Assembly (NCBI GenBank): GCA_940671915.1
Contig: CALNVZ010000174.1
Coordinates: 79,061,124 to 79,125,123 of the forward strand
Source of the DNA: Paracentrotus lividus
Taxonomy: Eukaryota > Echinodermata > Echinoidea > Camarodonta > Echinidae
DNA: 64,000 bases
Direction: 5' to 3'
Below are positions 37,889 to 48,626 of the stretch, piece by piece. Position 1 is the first letter of the stretch. Each line of letters opens with the position of its first letter. Below the pieces are notes generated by a model. It was given only the letters and a program-made list of their open reading frames with translations, did no database searches and was not told the DNA's origin. The translations under genes were made by a program, and so were the position numbers.

Positions 37889-38719
37889 CACTGAAAAGAT
37901 AACTTTGTCACAAGGCCAGATTAATTCGTCAATCGGGGTAAAATAATTTGTTTTGCGATATAACTGTGAAATGACAAACTCATGGTATTATACATAACAA
38001 ATTGATCGAGCACTATTACAAAGTTTCAACTGGTGTTGACAAAAACAAACTTGCGCATGACTGATTTATTTGCGTGACGACTCTTCGCAACCGTAATTGA
38101 CAAATCCTCTTCGCAGTCAATGTAGAAATGACGATTTTAAGTCGGCCATAACGAATTATAATACAAATTATTTGCTGAAAAACAAATCAATTTGTTGACG
38201 CAAAATGCATGACAAATTTAGCTCCTGAAGACAGTTTGGGAAACCCCGCACATAATCAGCGTCTTCGAATCACTCGCCGGTCGCCGTGATTTAGCTGCGA
38301 GGCAAGGCTTGAGCTGGCAAGTGTTGACTGGATTTGATGTATTTTGAATTTGTTTCCTCAGGAATTTCGAGGTTCTATTAAAACTGACAAAAATATTAAC
38401 TATCTGTATTGTTTGTTTATTACAGGTGTGTTTTCTGACTGTTACATGACAAATTAACGTCAAAATGCAGTACAAATTGATGAATGAAAAAAACAAATTG
38501 AAAAATGAGAATGAGGAATTAAAATGTTGCAATGACAAACTTTGAAAAAGGTTTGTCAAATTAGACCACTTTTCATGACAAATTAAAATTCGTCATGTTA
38601 TGGTGCATGACAAATCTATAATGACAAATCTTTGGCATGACAAATTTATTAATTTGTTAAATTAAACCACATTAATGACAAATTTATATTTGTCAATTGA
38701 CAAAGTTATCTTTTCAGTG
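37889..38719. mobile_element. motif-filled TIR element E2 (CACTGAAAAGATAACTTTGT ends)
   Basis: A 22-bp perfect terminal inverted repeat (CACTGAAAAGATAACTTTGT plus CA) bounds 831 bases. The subterminal word TGACAAA, usually as ATGACAAATT, recurs about fifteen or more times inside, mostly on the + strand (38206, 38446, 38528, 38575, 38608, 38621, 38637, 38672 and others) and some inverted as TTTGTCA. A minus-strand open frame of 113 codons at 38218-38559 has no recognisable family and includes motif copies, so it is not called a gene. A target duplication could not be fixed. Confidence 0.8.
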
Positions 38720-38770
38720 TGTTAATAATCGTGTTTACACAAGCACTGTACAGTGCTTCAAAATAAATAC

Positions 38771-38884
38771 TATACACTCTTGAAATGGCTACCAAATTTA
38801 AAAAAAAAAGTTCTTGGGGATAAGAACTTTCAATACATATACCTTTCCCCGAGAACCCTATATAGCCATTTCAAAAGTATAATA
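38771..38884. repeat. 114-bp imperfect hairpin, possible small MITE
   Basis: TATACACTCTTGAAATGGCTA pairs with TAGCCATTTCAAAAGTATA. An inner pair TTCTTGGGGA / TCCCCGAGAA flanks the loop. Confidence 0.7.
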
Positions 38885-41746
38885 TTGTAGTTTTTATTGG
38901 GACGCACATGCAGCCAAACACATACACAAGAAAAACAAAATCGCAAGTTTGCGCCATGACGGGGAGTTTAAAAACGGTGCCTGTGAAATAGGTTGTTGAA
39001 GTGATATGTAAATATTGTTTCTGTCTATTCTGGAGCAAGATCTTGAGGTCTATTTGTAGAGCGGGCTTTCCTTACATAGCGGCCGACGTTGGTTGACTTG
39101 GAGTGCGGGGTTTGGGACTTTAATTTGAAGGGAATGAAACAGAGGTGATCGGGACAAGAGCCCTTCTTACTTGTTGGCAGCGTCTTTTGCAAACCGTTTA
39201 TATGTGGTAATTAGAACATCATTGTGGTATAAATAGATTGATAAAGAGAGCAAATGAAAGATGGAACCTCCTACTAAAAAGAGCGTGAAAAAACAAATGG
39301 GGCCTTCAGGCGCTTTGACCTGCAACTCGGAAGACACCGAGGATAAATAGAGCATTGTATAATCAATCAACGACCATCACTCCTGAATGTATTCTGGACA
39401 GAATCTGGATTGGGTATCCTGAGGAGGATCAACTTCAAATGGTGATTTGAGTGTGTTTAGACAATAATCATGATGATATCAATAGTCTTCCAAGTCTGAA
39501 AGCAATGTTCCGAGGGCATTTAGAACATTCTGTAAACATTATATGAATTAGCAACAGGGTCCGCCAAAATAACACACTCGGAGTTGCAATATACATGTGT
39601 ATAGCAATACATCCTAAGAAATGTGTCTTATTGACATGATGAAGCTTAATTATAATCACAATCCATATTCTACTTCGCTTCACATTGGTGTAAGAGACCT
39701 CCATATTTCATTCACTAGGAGAGATCCCAGCGGGTGCTCCAGGATTTGGAATTTAAAAAATGGGTGCAGTGAAAAATTTGAACCGAAAATGGGGTCAAGA
39801 CGGAAATTTTCTTTGATGTATTTTGTTAACATGTTTAACATGTTGAATGTGTGATTTAAAAAAAAAATGAAAACAAAATAAAATAAAAATACGCCCCCGC
39901 CAGGATCCCCCACCAAGAATCGGTTATAATTTACTATGCTACAACATGAGATAGTCTTAATTAAAAAGCTACTCTGGTTGACTCTACAGTAACCCTGGAA
40001 GAATCACTAATCGTAATCGTAATCGAGTCATAGATTAAATCTCCTGGCTAATTGATGCGACAAGGTGGGGGAGAGTTTAATTAAATATAAAGACAGGATT
40101 AATCTGAGATCTCCTTAGATAATGGCTTCCGTGATTGGATGCTACGCGTGGAATGTTTTCTTCATTATATGATAACTACGATCTCTAAGCAAATACCATG
40201 GTTACATCCAAGTGGGTTCATAACGCAGAATGGCACGACAGATGCGTTATTTTGATACCTGTAAGGTCTGCCGAAAGAAACATAATTAATCGAAATAATG
40301 AACTGTATAGCTTGGTTGCCAATTTAACAATGATTTGAAAAGATTATTATGCTCTGGGGATGCCGATTTAATAACCATTTATATAAACACTCTCAACGTT
40401 TATTATTTTATATACGTTTGTATTCTATGCAATATCAGGTCCAAATTGATTTGACTACCCCCCAGTTCACATGGGAGCGACGCCACTGCACTGCTGTGGT
40501 CATGTCAAGAAAAGTGCACTACATGTGTGCTGATTTAAGGTCAAGACTATGATTCGTGCAAATTGTGGTTTATGCATTAACAGGTTGGGTACAAAAAGAT
40601 TGTACGTAAAATACATGTATATTTTTTCTTTAAAAATAATGCATGCGTATTATTCTTCATAAAATTTGTGTTTCAAATTTAATCACCAATCTATCATCCT
40701 CTATAAAATATCATATAGAATAATAATGTATTCTAACTTGCATATACGACAGGTTGTATGACGTAGAACGTCTATGGTAAAAATCGGCGCCACTCTTTAC
40801 ACTTCTTACCCCAAGAGTAGATCACCTGATCAACAAAGTTCATTGCACAGACCACAGCCCTCCGTGCGTGTGTTGATAGCATATCGGTAGGACGTTTAGC
40901 AGGGTTATCTCCGTCTCTCCCAGACCAATTTGATTTAATTTGGGTCGGTGGGAGGGGAGGAAATTACCCAAATCCACTTATTAACAGTACATGATAGTGA
41001 ATAAATTGATGGTGCAGGGGTTAGGATAATGTAGATTAAAAGAAGGGTGAAGGGAGTGAGGGGCGGGTAAAAAGCTTTGTTTAGAGGGAGGGATTAAGGA
41101 AAGAAATGTTTGATGTATAGAGGTGGGACCTTTTGTAGAATTTCAAAGAATGTTTAATGTGAAGAGGGAACTTATAGTATGAATCGAGAGAAGAGTTATG
41201 AAGTGTGAGAACAGAGAGACTAAAAAAATGTCAAATTGACCCCATTCAGGATCCATGGCCATAAGGGGGTTATGGGTCGATTGGAGTCATATCTTTTGTA
41301 TTGCGACTATTGACCTGGAATGGTTTATACCCCTGAGAACCCAGAATCGAGTCAATTTTACCTTTCATATTTTATTTAGAGTGAATGAAAAGGGAGATAC
41401 GGAGAAAGAGGGAGGTATATAAAGAGGGAGAGAGAAATTGAAAGGGAAAATATGATGAAGAGAGAAATAAACAGAGAGAGAGAGAGAGAGGTGGAGGGGA
41501 AAAGATCAAAAGTGAAAATAGGTTGTGAGACAATCAGAGAGAAGGAAAATAAGAGGTAAGTGGGAAGGGTGTAACAAAGCTCTAAAAACTTAATATTAGA
41601 AAGAATTGAAAATTAATATTAATCAACAAAAATATTCATTAACTTCATTCTCTACGCTACGTTTAGTTAAATCATACTTGTTTTAATCGCTGAATGAAAA
41701 CTGAACTTAAAATGAAATGGGGAGATAAACCACTGCGATTGGTCGT
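38885..41746. other. gene-free DNA
   Basis: No gene supported. Bases 39735-39915 (GGTGCTCCAGGATTTGGAAT to CCGCCAGGATCCCCCACC) resemble the CCAGGATTT repeat seen inside 49395-50070. Bases 40080-40150 contain GGATTA/TAATCT words, which may be chance. Purine-rich patches lie at 41390-41490. Confidence 0.4.
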
Positions 41747-41848
41747 TTCAATACTTGCCACGTACATAGGGCATATGTCCTTTCTATGCCATCGGCATCA
41801 CATGGCTTCTGAAATTAATAAGCTGGGTTCCAGATATCACAATTTTTT
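41747..41848 (+). repeat. 100-bp direct repeat, left copy
   Basis: Matches 42406-42505 with about two mismatches in 100 bases (CAATACTTGCCACGTACATA against CAATACTTGTCACGTACATA, and AATAAGC against AATATGC). The pair encloses about 557 bases. Confidence 0.9.
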
Positions 41849-41877
41849 CATAATCATCTCTCACTGTCTCCGTTTCG

Positions 41878-41880
<3 letters not shown>

Positions 41881-41912
<32 letters not shown>
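41881..41912. repeat. (CT)n microsatellite
   Basis: A pure run followed by poly-T. It begins about 30 bases after the left 100-bp repeat. Confidence 0.9.
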
Positions 41913-41917
<5 letters not shown>

Positions 41918-42298
41918 CTCTCTTTTTTTTTTTTTGCCTCCCCCCTATCTCACCCCTATGTATCTGTATCATCTCTGTTGATATAAAGCCTTTTTTAAAT
42001 TTTGTATCTTTTCATTTGTATGATATTTTTATGTTTTTTGCTGAGTAGCAAAATGTGCATTTCTCACAATCTGCTATTTAACCTGTAATATATTTCGGTT
42101 TTTTGTTTTTTAATAATGCATAATGTATTCATTTTATTTTTTATTTTTTTTTCGTATCACTTTAAATTTAATTACCGTGTACATTCCCTTTTCCCGTTAA
42201 CTCACTCTTTCTCTTTCTCTCGCTCATTATTATTTCTCTCTCCCTGTATTTATATACATTAAATGACAGTTCCATGTGTTGGATTGTAATACATAAAA

Positions 42299-42382
42299 AT
42301 AACAAAGTAAGAAACGTCATGCTGTATATCCAACAAATAACCATTGCTAGATATACAGCATGAAGTTTCTTCCTTTGTTATA
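42299..42382. repeat. 84-bp near-perfect hairpin
   Basis: ATAACAAAG, AAGAAAC and TCATGCTGTATATC pair with their complements at 42350-42382, leaving only two mismatches in a stem of about 32 and a loop of about 18 bases. Stem length and loop are pre-miRNA-like. A very small MITE is an equally good explanation. A (TA)n run follows directly. Confidence 0.85.
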
Positions 42383-42405
42383 CATATATATATATATACA
42401 TATAT

Positions 42406-42505
42406 TCAATACTTGTCACGTACATAGGGCATATGTCCTTTCTATGCCATCGGCATCACATGGCTTCTGAAATTAATATGCTGGGTTCCAGATATCACAA
42501 TTTTT
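42406..42505 (+). repeat. 100-bp direct repeat, right copy
   Basis: Second copy of 41747-41848. The match ends at CACAATTTTT. Confidence 0.9.
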
Positions 42506-42509
42506 GTGA

Positions 42510-44340
42510 TTAAATATCTTTATTTGGGAAACTACATACATCGGATAAAAACGTATTGGTTATCAGTCAGCATGCAAAATGGAAACCATATAATTATAAG
42601 TCATACTTAATACCCGGAGACTGATGACATGTATCAACAATCAAATCAAATACTGAAATAAATGGTAATGACTTGTGTGATTTTTCTGATTTTACAACTC
42701 TGTGTTATCGCTCTCGCATTTTTATACGATTTTAAGAAAAGGAACAGGTCCAGACAACATTAACTTCAGTTTTTCATGGATCCAGTGCAAAATGCTGGCA
42801 GGTTCGTGAAGGTAGGTTATTAGATTGGTTTGTTAATAAAGAAGCAGGGATGCCATAGGCTATGTGGAGTGTATCAAATTAATCCTGCTTCGTTATCACA
42901 ACACACCAGTGCATTCCAACACGCTCTTTCTTTCATGGAGTCCACTATGAAGGATAGTATCCAATTTAAACGCAACCCAATTCTCTTCAAAAGACGATGA
43001 GTTTATTGTAAAACAAAACAATTATCCATATGTACATGTACCTTTGGACGAATACATGAAATGAAATGATATGAAATGAAATGAAATGAAATAATTAAGA
43101 TAAAATCATCAGCAATGAATTTGTAAGGTCAGTGTTATGTGCAAGGTATTTTTTTAGAATACAGTTAAATGTTAAATCGAAACGGGAGCCAATCTAGTTT
43201 TAATGCAAGTTTTCACGTTTTCTTTAAAGACATATAGGTCTCGTACTATAAAACGTATTTTCTTCATGTCCTTAATTTCTTCAGCATCATATTCCCGCAC
43301 CCCCCCCCCAAAAAAAACAAAAAACAAAAAACAATGCAAACAGTTGATAATAATTAGCATGAGTATTACACACGAACATAGAACTAATAGTGATTACGGA
43401 CTCTTGGACAACAATATGGAATCAAAATATCAGGGAAAATGAAGATAATTCAAATCACTTTGATGATAAATTATAATTCAGTTGTGATCGTAAATTTGTC
43501 ACGGTAAGAGGAAACAAAAGATTTTAAGGATAAGAAAATACACGAGAACATTTCCAAAACTGCATGATATTATAAACAAAGTATATATCGAATGGTGTGT
43601 TTCTATTTGTGTAAAGTCAATCAGAATCTCTTTAAAAGCTCGACATAAAGAAATCTAATGTTATATTCTCGGTGGTAACATAATTAAGTGTAAGCCTTTC
43701 AGCATTCTGGCAACAAGAGCGCCCCTAACGAAACGAAATCTATATCTTTTTTTTCTCTTTGAGGAAGGAATACATGTGTATCAAATTACAAAGACATTCC
43801 GAAAAGGGGATCGTTCATTATTTCTGTCAAAATATTTGTTGGCTTTGGCATCGTTTCCTGTGATATATTTCCCCATTTCTCTCAAGAAAGAAGAGAGAGA
43901 CATTTTTTTTTTGTTCGTATCAAATCTATCTCGCAGTATCTGCCCACTAGAAATAGACAGAGAGAGAGAGAGAGAGGGTAGACGGGGGAGGGGGATAGAG
44001 TTGTTAGTTTATATTTAAAAAAGGGTTGATGACTTCGACATCTTATTATGTATACATCTTCTTCCATAATTTTTCTTGAGTACTCTAAATAAATAATTGG
44101 TGACTGGTTGTTCTCGTTTGGGAAAATCACAAGGAAAAGCAAATATCTGTCAGAGCTCTGAATATTGTTATAATAATTTTTTTTTTCGTTGACAAAAAGT
44201 CATGCTGTCAATATTAAATTAAGCCATATTCTTTTTCTAGTTAATTGACAGAATTCGAGTCGGATTCGTAGAGCAGGTATGTATATCTATGGTCGGATAC
44301 ATTTCGGCCTTCGTTTTGATCTCCTTCAAAAGTCACATAT
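42510..44340. other. gene-free DNA
   Basis: An ATGAA pentamer run lies at 43057-43091, poly-C/poly-A at 43301-43332 and a (GA)n run at 43958-43977. No supported gene. Confidence 0.45.
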
Positions 44341-44341
44341 C

Positions 44342-44600
44342 TTATGCGGCGGTCACAACTCGTCGTAGGCTACGGGGCACGTGCCATCAACGTAGCCTGC
44401 GTTGCATGTGCAATGCACGCACAGGTCCTGGGTCAACTTCTGCGATTCTTGCGTTTCTGTAGTAAGGGTATTGGAAAAACTTCCTGCACGTCGTACATGC
44501 ATTGCACCTGCGAGGTACCTCCGCTGCACGAATTTTCTACGAAATCCATCGTAGGAAGTTGCACGTCGAAGGTACGGCGAGTTGTGACCGCCGTATTATG
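44342..44600. mobile_element. MITE with CGGCGGTCACAACTCG ends
   Basis: TTATGCGGCGGTCACAACTCG at 44342-44362 is mirrored by CGAGTTGTGACCGCCG at 44578-44593. The interior is rich in CGTAGG / CCTACG and GCACG words. Directly behind it (44596-44640) the same end sequence starts again (TTATGCGGTGGTCACAACTC), so a second, truncated copy abuts it. Confidence 0.75.
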
Positions 44601-44937
44601 CGGTGGTCACAACTCGCCCCGTTTCGACGTGCAATTTCGACCAATACCAGAGATAATCGGACTGACTAGGCCCGTAATCTGAACTTCGGTCAAGAAGGAA
44701 ACTCCAGTTCTATTTTACTCTTGCAACACCCATTCTCTACTATGGAGAGTCAGTGAAGCGCGAGTAACGGCGTGTTTAACTTGAGTTAGAGTCTAGACCT
44801 GAACACTGGTCTAGAATTTTGCTTCAATTGATTTGTAAAAATTCCTATTGAAACAAGGAATATTGGTAAATTTTAGTATAAAATGCGATAGGGCTTTGCG
44901 AGTTTTATGTCGGAGATAGCTCTTTTGTTTCGTCACC

Positions 44938-45170
44938 TAATGCTACAGTCACACAGACATTTACGTTGAGTTACGTACGACGTTGCGTCCATTTTTTTTC
45001 CTGCGGATCCCCACGGATATGCCTTCCCGTAATAGTCAGCAGTGGAAATAGTGGTAATTTCGTTAAATCCAATAAAACAAAGAAATACATAAGAAATGAT
45101 AGAGTAGAAGATGAAATAAGGATATAACATAAAAAACGTAACTAAACGTGTCTGTGTGACTGTAGCATTA
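44938..45170. mobile_element. MITE family T1, copy 2
   Basis: TAATGCTACAGTCACACAGAC and its complement GTCTGTGTGACTGTAGCATTA bound 233 bases, very similar to 28722-28945, with a short extra stretch (ACGTTGAGTTACGTACGACG) near the left end. A TA duplication fits this copy. Confidence 0.85.
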
Positions 45171-45174
45171 CGCC

Positions 45175-45512
45175 TGCATTTAATGCTCTGCGTCCCGAGT
45201 TGCGTTCAGAAAAGTCATCGGCGGGTTATAAGTTGTAGACGGAGGACATAATAAAGAACTTTAGCATAATTATGGAAGGCGAGGTACTAATAGCTCAAAA
45301 AAGTCTTTATGGACATAACCAGATTAGATAGGCAACACAACATAAGCGGGTTTTCGCTAGAAGACGGAATACGTAGGATTCGCGGTTCCTGTGAAAATTG
45401 GAGCGGTTTCCATGATAACCACGGTCTGACTTGTTGCGGATTTGATTCTTTGACGATAATTTGGGAAAATAGCGTTTATTTGTTCTTCGACCCATGGAGT
45501 GGATGAGTTATT
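45175..45512. other. gene-free DNA
   Basis: Nothing recognised. Confidence 0.4.
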
Positions 45513-45566
45513 GTGGTATCTCACTTCGTGAAGACGTTTCTGCTACTCGAACACTCATAGATGTCT

Positions 45567-45837
45567 TTGCTACTTTTTTCCCATCGCGAAGACGTCTCCG
45601 ATACTATTTTTCCGTCGACGAGACGTCTCCGATACTTTTTTTTCTATCGCGGAAACGTCTCCGATATTTTGTTTTCCGTCGCGGAGAAGATAATTTTTTC
45701 CGTCGTGGAGACGTCTCCGACACTTTTTTTTTCGTACCGAAGACGTCTCTGATAAAAACATTTTCTGTAGCGGAGACTTTTCGAATACAGTTTTTCTGTC
45801 GCAGAGATGTCTCCGATACTTTTTTTCCGGCGCGAAT
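45567..45837 (+). repeat. minisatellite, unit about 30 bp (GAGACGTCTCCGATAC)
   Basis: About nine imperfect units of the form T6-8, then CCGTCGCGGAGACGTCTCCGATAC. The core GAGACGTCTC is itself palindromic. Confidence 0.9.
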
Positions 45838-46032
45838 AACGTGATCATAATAAATGATCAGAGTCATTCTGGGAGAGTCAAGGATAGACAAAACAATTGC
45901 TGGTATAGGCCAGAAATAGCGCGCGCCTTTTACAGCTGTTTAAGCGGTGCCTTTGTGAGACAGCGACATGTGAAATTTACCTATGTAAAGAAACCGAAAA
46001 TGCGCACAGCCAGTGAATCTACAACCGTGGAG

Positions 46033-46454
46033 TAAAGGCCACCGCACACCTTACGACTGGTCTACGATCCGATTTTGGAACAAATCGCATTTTGCTTATT
46101 TTCCGAAAGTATGAATGAATAGGATCTTATCATTAGAGGTTTAAATTAACCATAAGAATACTGATATCGAATTTCGGAAAATTGCAAGTCTCTATTTAGG
46201 AGTAAAGGGCAAATTGGTTTGAAATCGTAGCCAGTCGTGCGATTGCTGTGACGTCATTACGATTAGGTATTGAATTCGCTTTTATTCTAATAAGGAGGTT
46301 ACATAATTACTGATTTGAACATATTAGTATTCCTGAGATGATTTAGGACTCTGCACAGTATGATGTTATATTTCTAAATTATCCCCATCAATGTTATGAC
46401 GTTTTATTCCACAATCGGGTCGCAGACCAATCGTAAGGTGTGCGGTGGCCTTTA
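46033..46454. mobile_element. 420-bp MITE with AAGGCCACCGCACACCTTAC ends
   Basis: TA|AAGGCCACCGCACACCTTAC, continuing GACTGGTCTACGATCC, is mirrored at 46405-46454 by GGGTCGCAGACCAATCGTAA and GGTGTGCGGTGGCCTT|TA. TA at both ends suggests Tc1/mariner-type mobilisation. It is nested inside element E6. Confidence 0.85.
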
Positions 46455-46825
46455 TGCGCGCAATAAGCGTGGGCACGCCGTGTGCAAGATTTTCTCACTT
46501 TCGACTTTGTCTCCGCTCGGAGAAGTCCTTTTTCCCCGGCCCACCCACCCCTCTTTAGTTTAAGTAGAGTTGAAGAAGTAAACTACTTAAAATTGATTGA
46601 GGATTAACAAATTGGAAGTACAATGTAGACGGAATTGAACACTTACGTTGAATGTGAAATATTGTTTTGAGTGATATAACGAATTGTATGTACTTAATAT
46701 CATGGTAACACGGGGGTTGACTGGGGGAGGATTTCTTTTACTCGTGATTATTCCATGGTTGGTTCCGATTATCACCACTTGTTATATATGCGCTGGTATA
46801 GTAGCACCGGGATAACATTGGGGAT

Positions 46826-47110
46826 ACTGCAGGAGATACTATCCTGTCGGTGGGTCACGTAAACCCCAGGTATCTGGGGTGATCGGAGGGAGTTACTATC
46901 CTTCCGCTGATCGCGTGACTCGAGATCCCACAAATATATTGTTTCCATAACTATGTTATTTATGCATTGATGATTTTGTGAGTATTGAAAAGTTGTGGGG
47001 ATCATCCATAGGAGATACTATCCTACCGACAGGTCACGTAAACCCCAGGGACCTGGGGTGATCGGAAGGAGTTACTATCCCTCCGCTGATCACGTGACCG
47101 GAGATCCCTA
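46826..47110 (+). repeat. alternating A-B-A-B repeat block
   Basis: Word A is GGAGATACTATCCTNNCGGN, then GGTCACGTAAACCCCAGG. Word B is GGAGTTACTATCCNTCCGCT, then GATCRCGTGAC. The order is A (46828), B (46886), A (47010), B (47067). Within each A-B pair a small hairpin ACCCCAGG...CCTGGGGT is present. A and B share GGAGWTACTATCC...CCG, so they derive from one word. Confidence 0.8.
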
Positions 47111-47365
47111 CAATTTTTAGTTCCACTCATGGTACATGTACCCTTAAGGTTGTTGAATCATATCATGTTTATACATTATTGTCGAATTGTTTATGGTGGA
47201 CCCTCTTTATTGTGGTTATAAGATTTTGTTATTGCTTTTATGCATGTTACTTGTTTTACTTTGACTTTCCTACTTTACATGTTTTGAGGAAAAAGACTCC
47301 TAGTTTCGGAGCGGAATAAATGTCGAGCAAACTGCAAATCAGTCTAAAGTTGTCTTCTTCCTAGA

Positions 47366-47607
47366 AGACTTTTCCGGTACTTTTTTCTGTCATGGAGACG
47401 TCACTGATGTTTTTTTTTTCCATCGCAGAGACGATACCTGTTTTCGGTCGAGGAGACATCTCCGATACTATTTTTTCTATCGCGGAGAAGATACTTTTTT
47501 CCATCGTGGAGATGTCTCGGATATCTTTTTCCAATGCGGAGACGTCTCCGATAGTTTTTTTTTTCTGACGCAGAGATGTCTCCGATACTTTTTCCCATCA
47601 CTGAGAT
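47366..47607 (+). repeat. minisatellite, second array of the 30-bp unit
   Basis: About eight or nine units of the same type as 45567-45837 in the same orientation, more diverged (GAGATGTCTCCGATAC and similar). Confidence 0.85.
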
Positions 47608-47705
47608 GTGTTAGCGACATCTCCGCGACAAGTTTCAGAACCGTCTCAAACCCGTTTCAAAGTAGTCCCAAATCTGTCTCAAATCCGAATCAAGTGAGAT
47701 ACCAC

Positions 47706-48626
47706 TATTGGCAGCAAATCAGCGTATTCAATTCCCCTGCTTGAAAGCATTATACGGATTGAATCCATCTTACAACAATAGTCATGATAAATTGTGTTTC
47801 GGCTAATTTCAACATTTCTTCTCTGTTCTTAGCTATTTTTCCTTTCACTAAATATCTCAAATAGGAGTCGTTCCGTTGCTGCGGACATCTGGTGTATTTC
47901 TCATTATATATATTTGATATGCGCAAATCGGTTTCAACCATTAATTTTCAAACTTTCTGCTCATCCATGCGTGGATCTTTTGCATTGATTTTGGTGTAAA
48001 AAAAAAGAAAAGAAAAAAGATTGAAATTTAAAATGGTCTATTTAATATCTTGTTATTTGCTTGTATTTTATCTATCTCAGACAACCTGTATATAATAACA
48101 TTAAAAAACAACAAACAAATAAATTGTCAATATGATAAATATTGAACGCTATGTGATACCAATCAAAGCGCGTACTTGACCTCTTCTAATTACTAAATAA
48201 TGTCGCATAAACTCGAAATGTGTGCGAGGGGGTCTACTGGAAAGCTGAGCTTGTGCATAATGTTTTAATGCCCATTTTCAAGGGAGAACATAAAAAGTCC
48301 AAACGAAGCTCTTCATTCGTAAATTTATTGTGAACTTTCAGTCATCACTGGTCCTTAATCAGGCCTGTACATTAAGAAAATCAAATGAAATATTAAATGA
48401 CTGTAACAATAGCAGTAATTTTTTTTTACAGACATAATCGTATATAAGTCTTATAAATCATTGTTACAATTTAAATATAAGCATTGTATGTTACTCCCTC
48501 AAAAATGAAATAAGCAAAAGTAATAAAAACGAAGTAAAACAAATAGTAGTACTGGTTGGTTGGTTGGTTCTCCATATAGATGGCGCTTGTCAATCTCGAA
48601 GATTATTTGCGCCAGGTTGGATCGTG
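47706..48626. other. gene-free DNA
   Basis: A (GGTT)n run at 48553-48568 is the only distinct feature. Confidence 0.45.

Larger units (their letters stand above)
45513..47705. mobile_element. composite element E6 with GTGGTATCTCACTT ends
   Basis: GTGGTATCTCACTT at 45513-45526 and its complement at 47692-47705 bound 2.2 kb. A minisatellite array lies next to each end (45567-45837 and 47366-47607). Between them are a nested MITE (46033-46454) and an alternating repeat block (46826-47110). No transposase is seen. The loci at 11.5 and 27.0 kb look like smaller relatives. It could instead be one repeat array enlarged by insertions, since the two minisatellite arrays lie in the same orientation. 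Confidence 0.6.

Noticed and set aside
38218-38559. 113-codon minus-strand frame in E2
   Set aside because: Lies inside a motif-filled non-autonomous element, contains motif copies, and shows no transposase motif.
44344-44682. 112-codon plus-strand frame
   Set aside because: Spans a MITE and the start of a second copy. Not protein-like across the boundary.
45494-45891. Overlapping frames of 92-116 codons on both strands
   Set aside because: They are translations of the 30-bp minisatellite.
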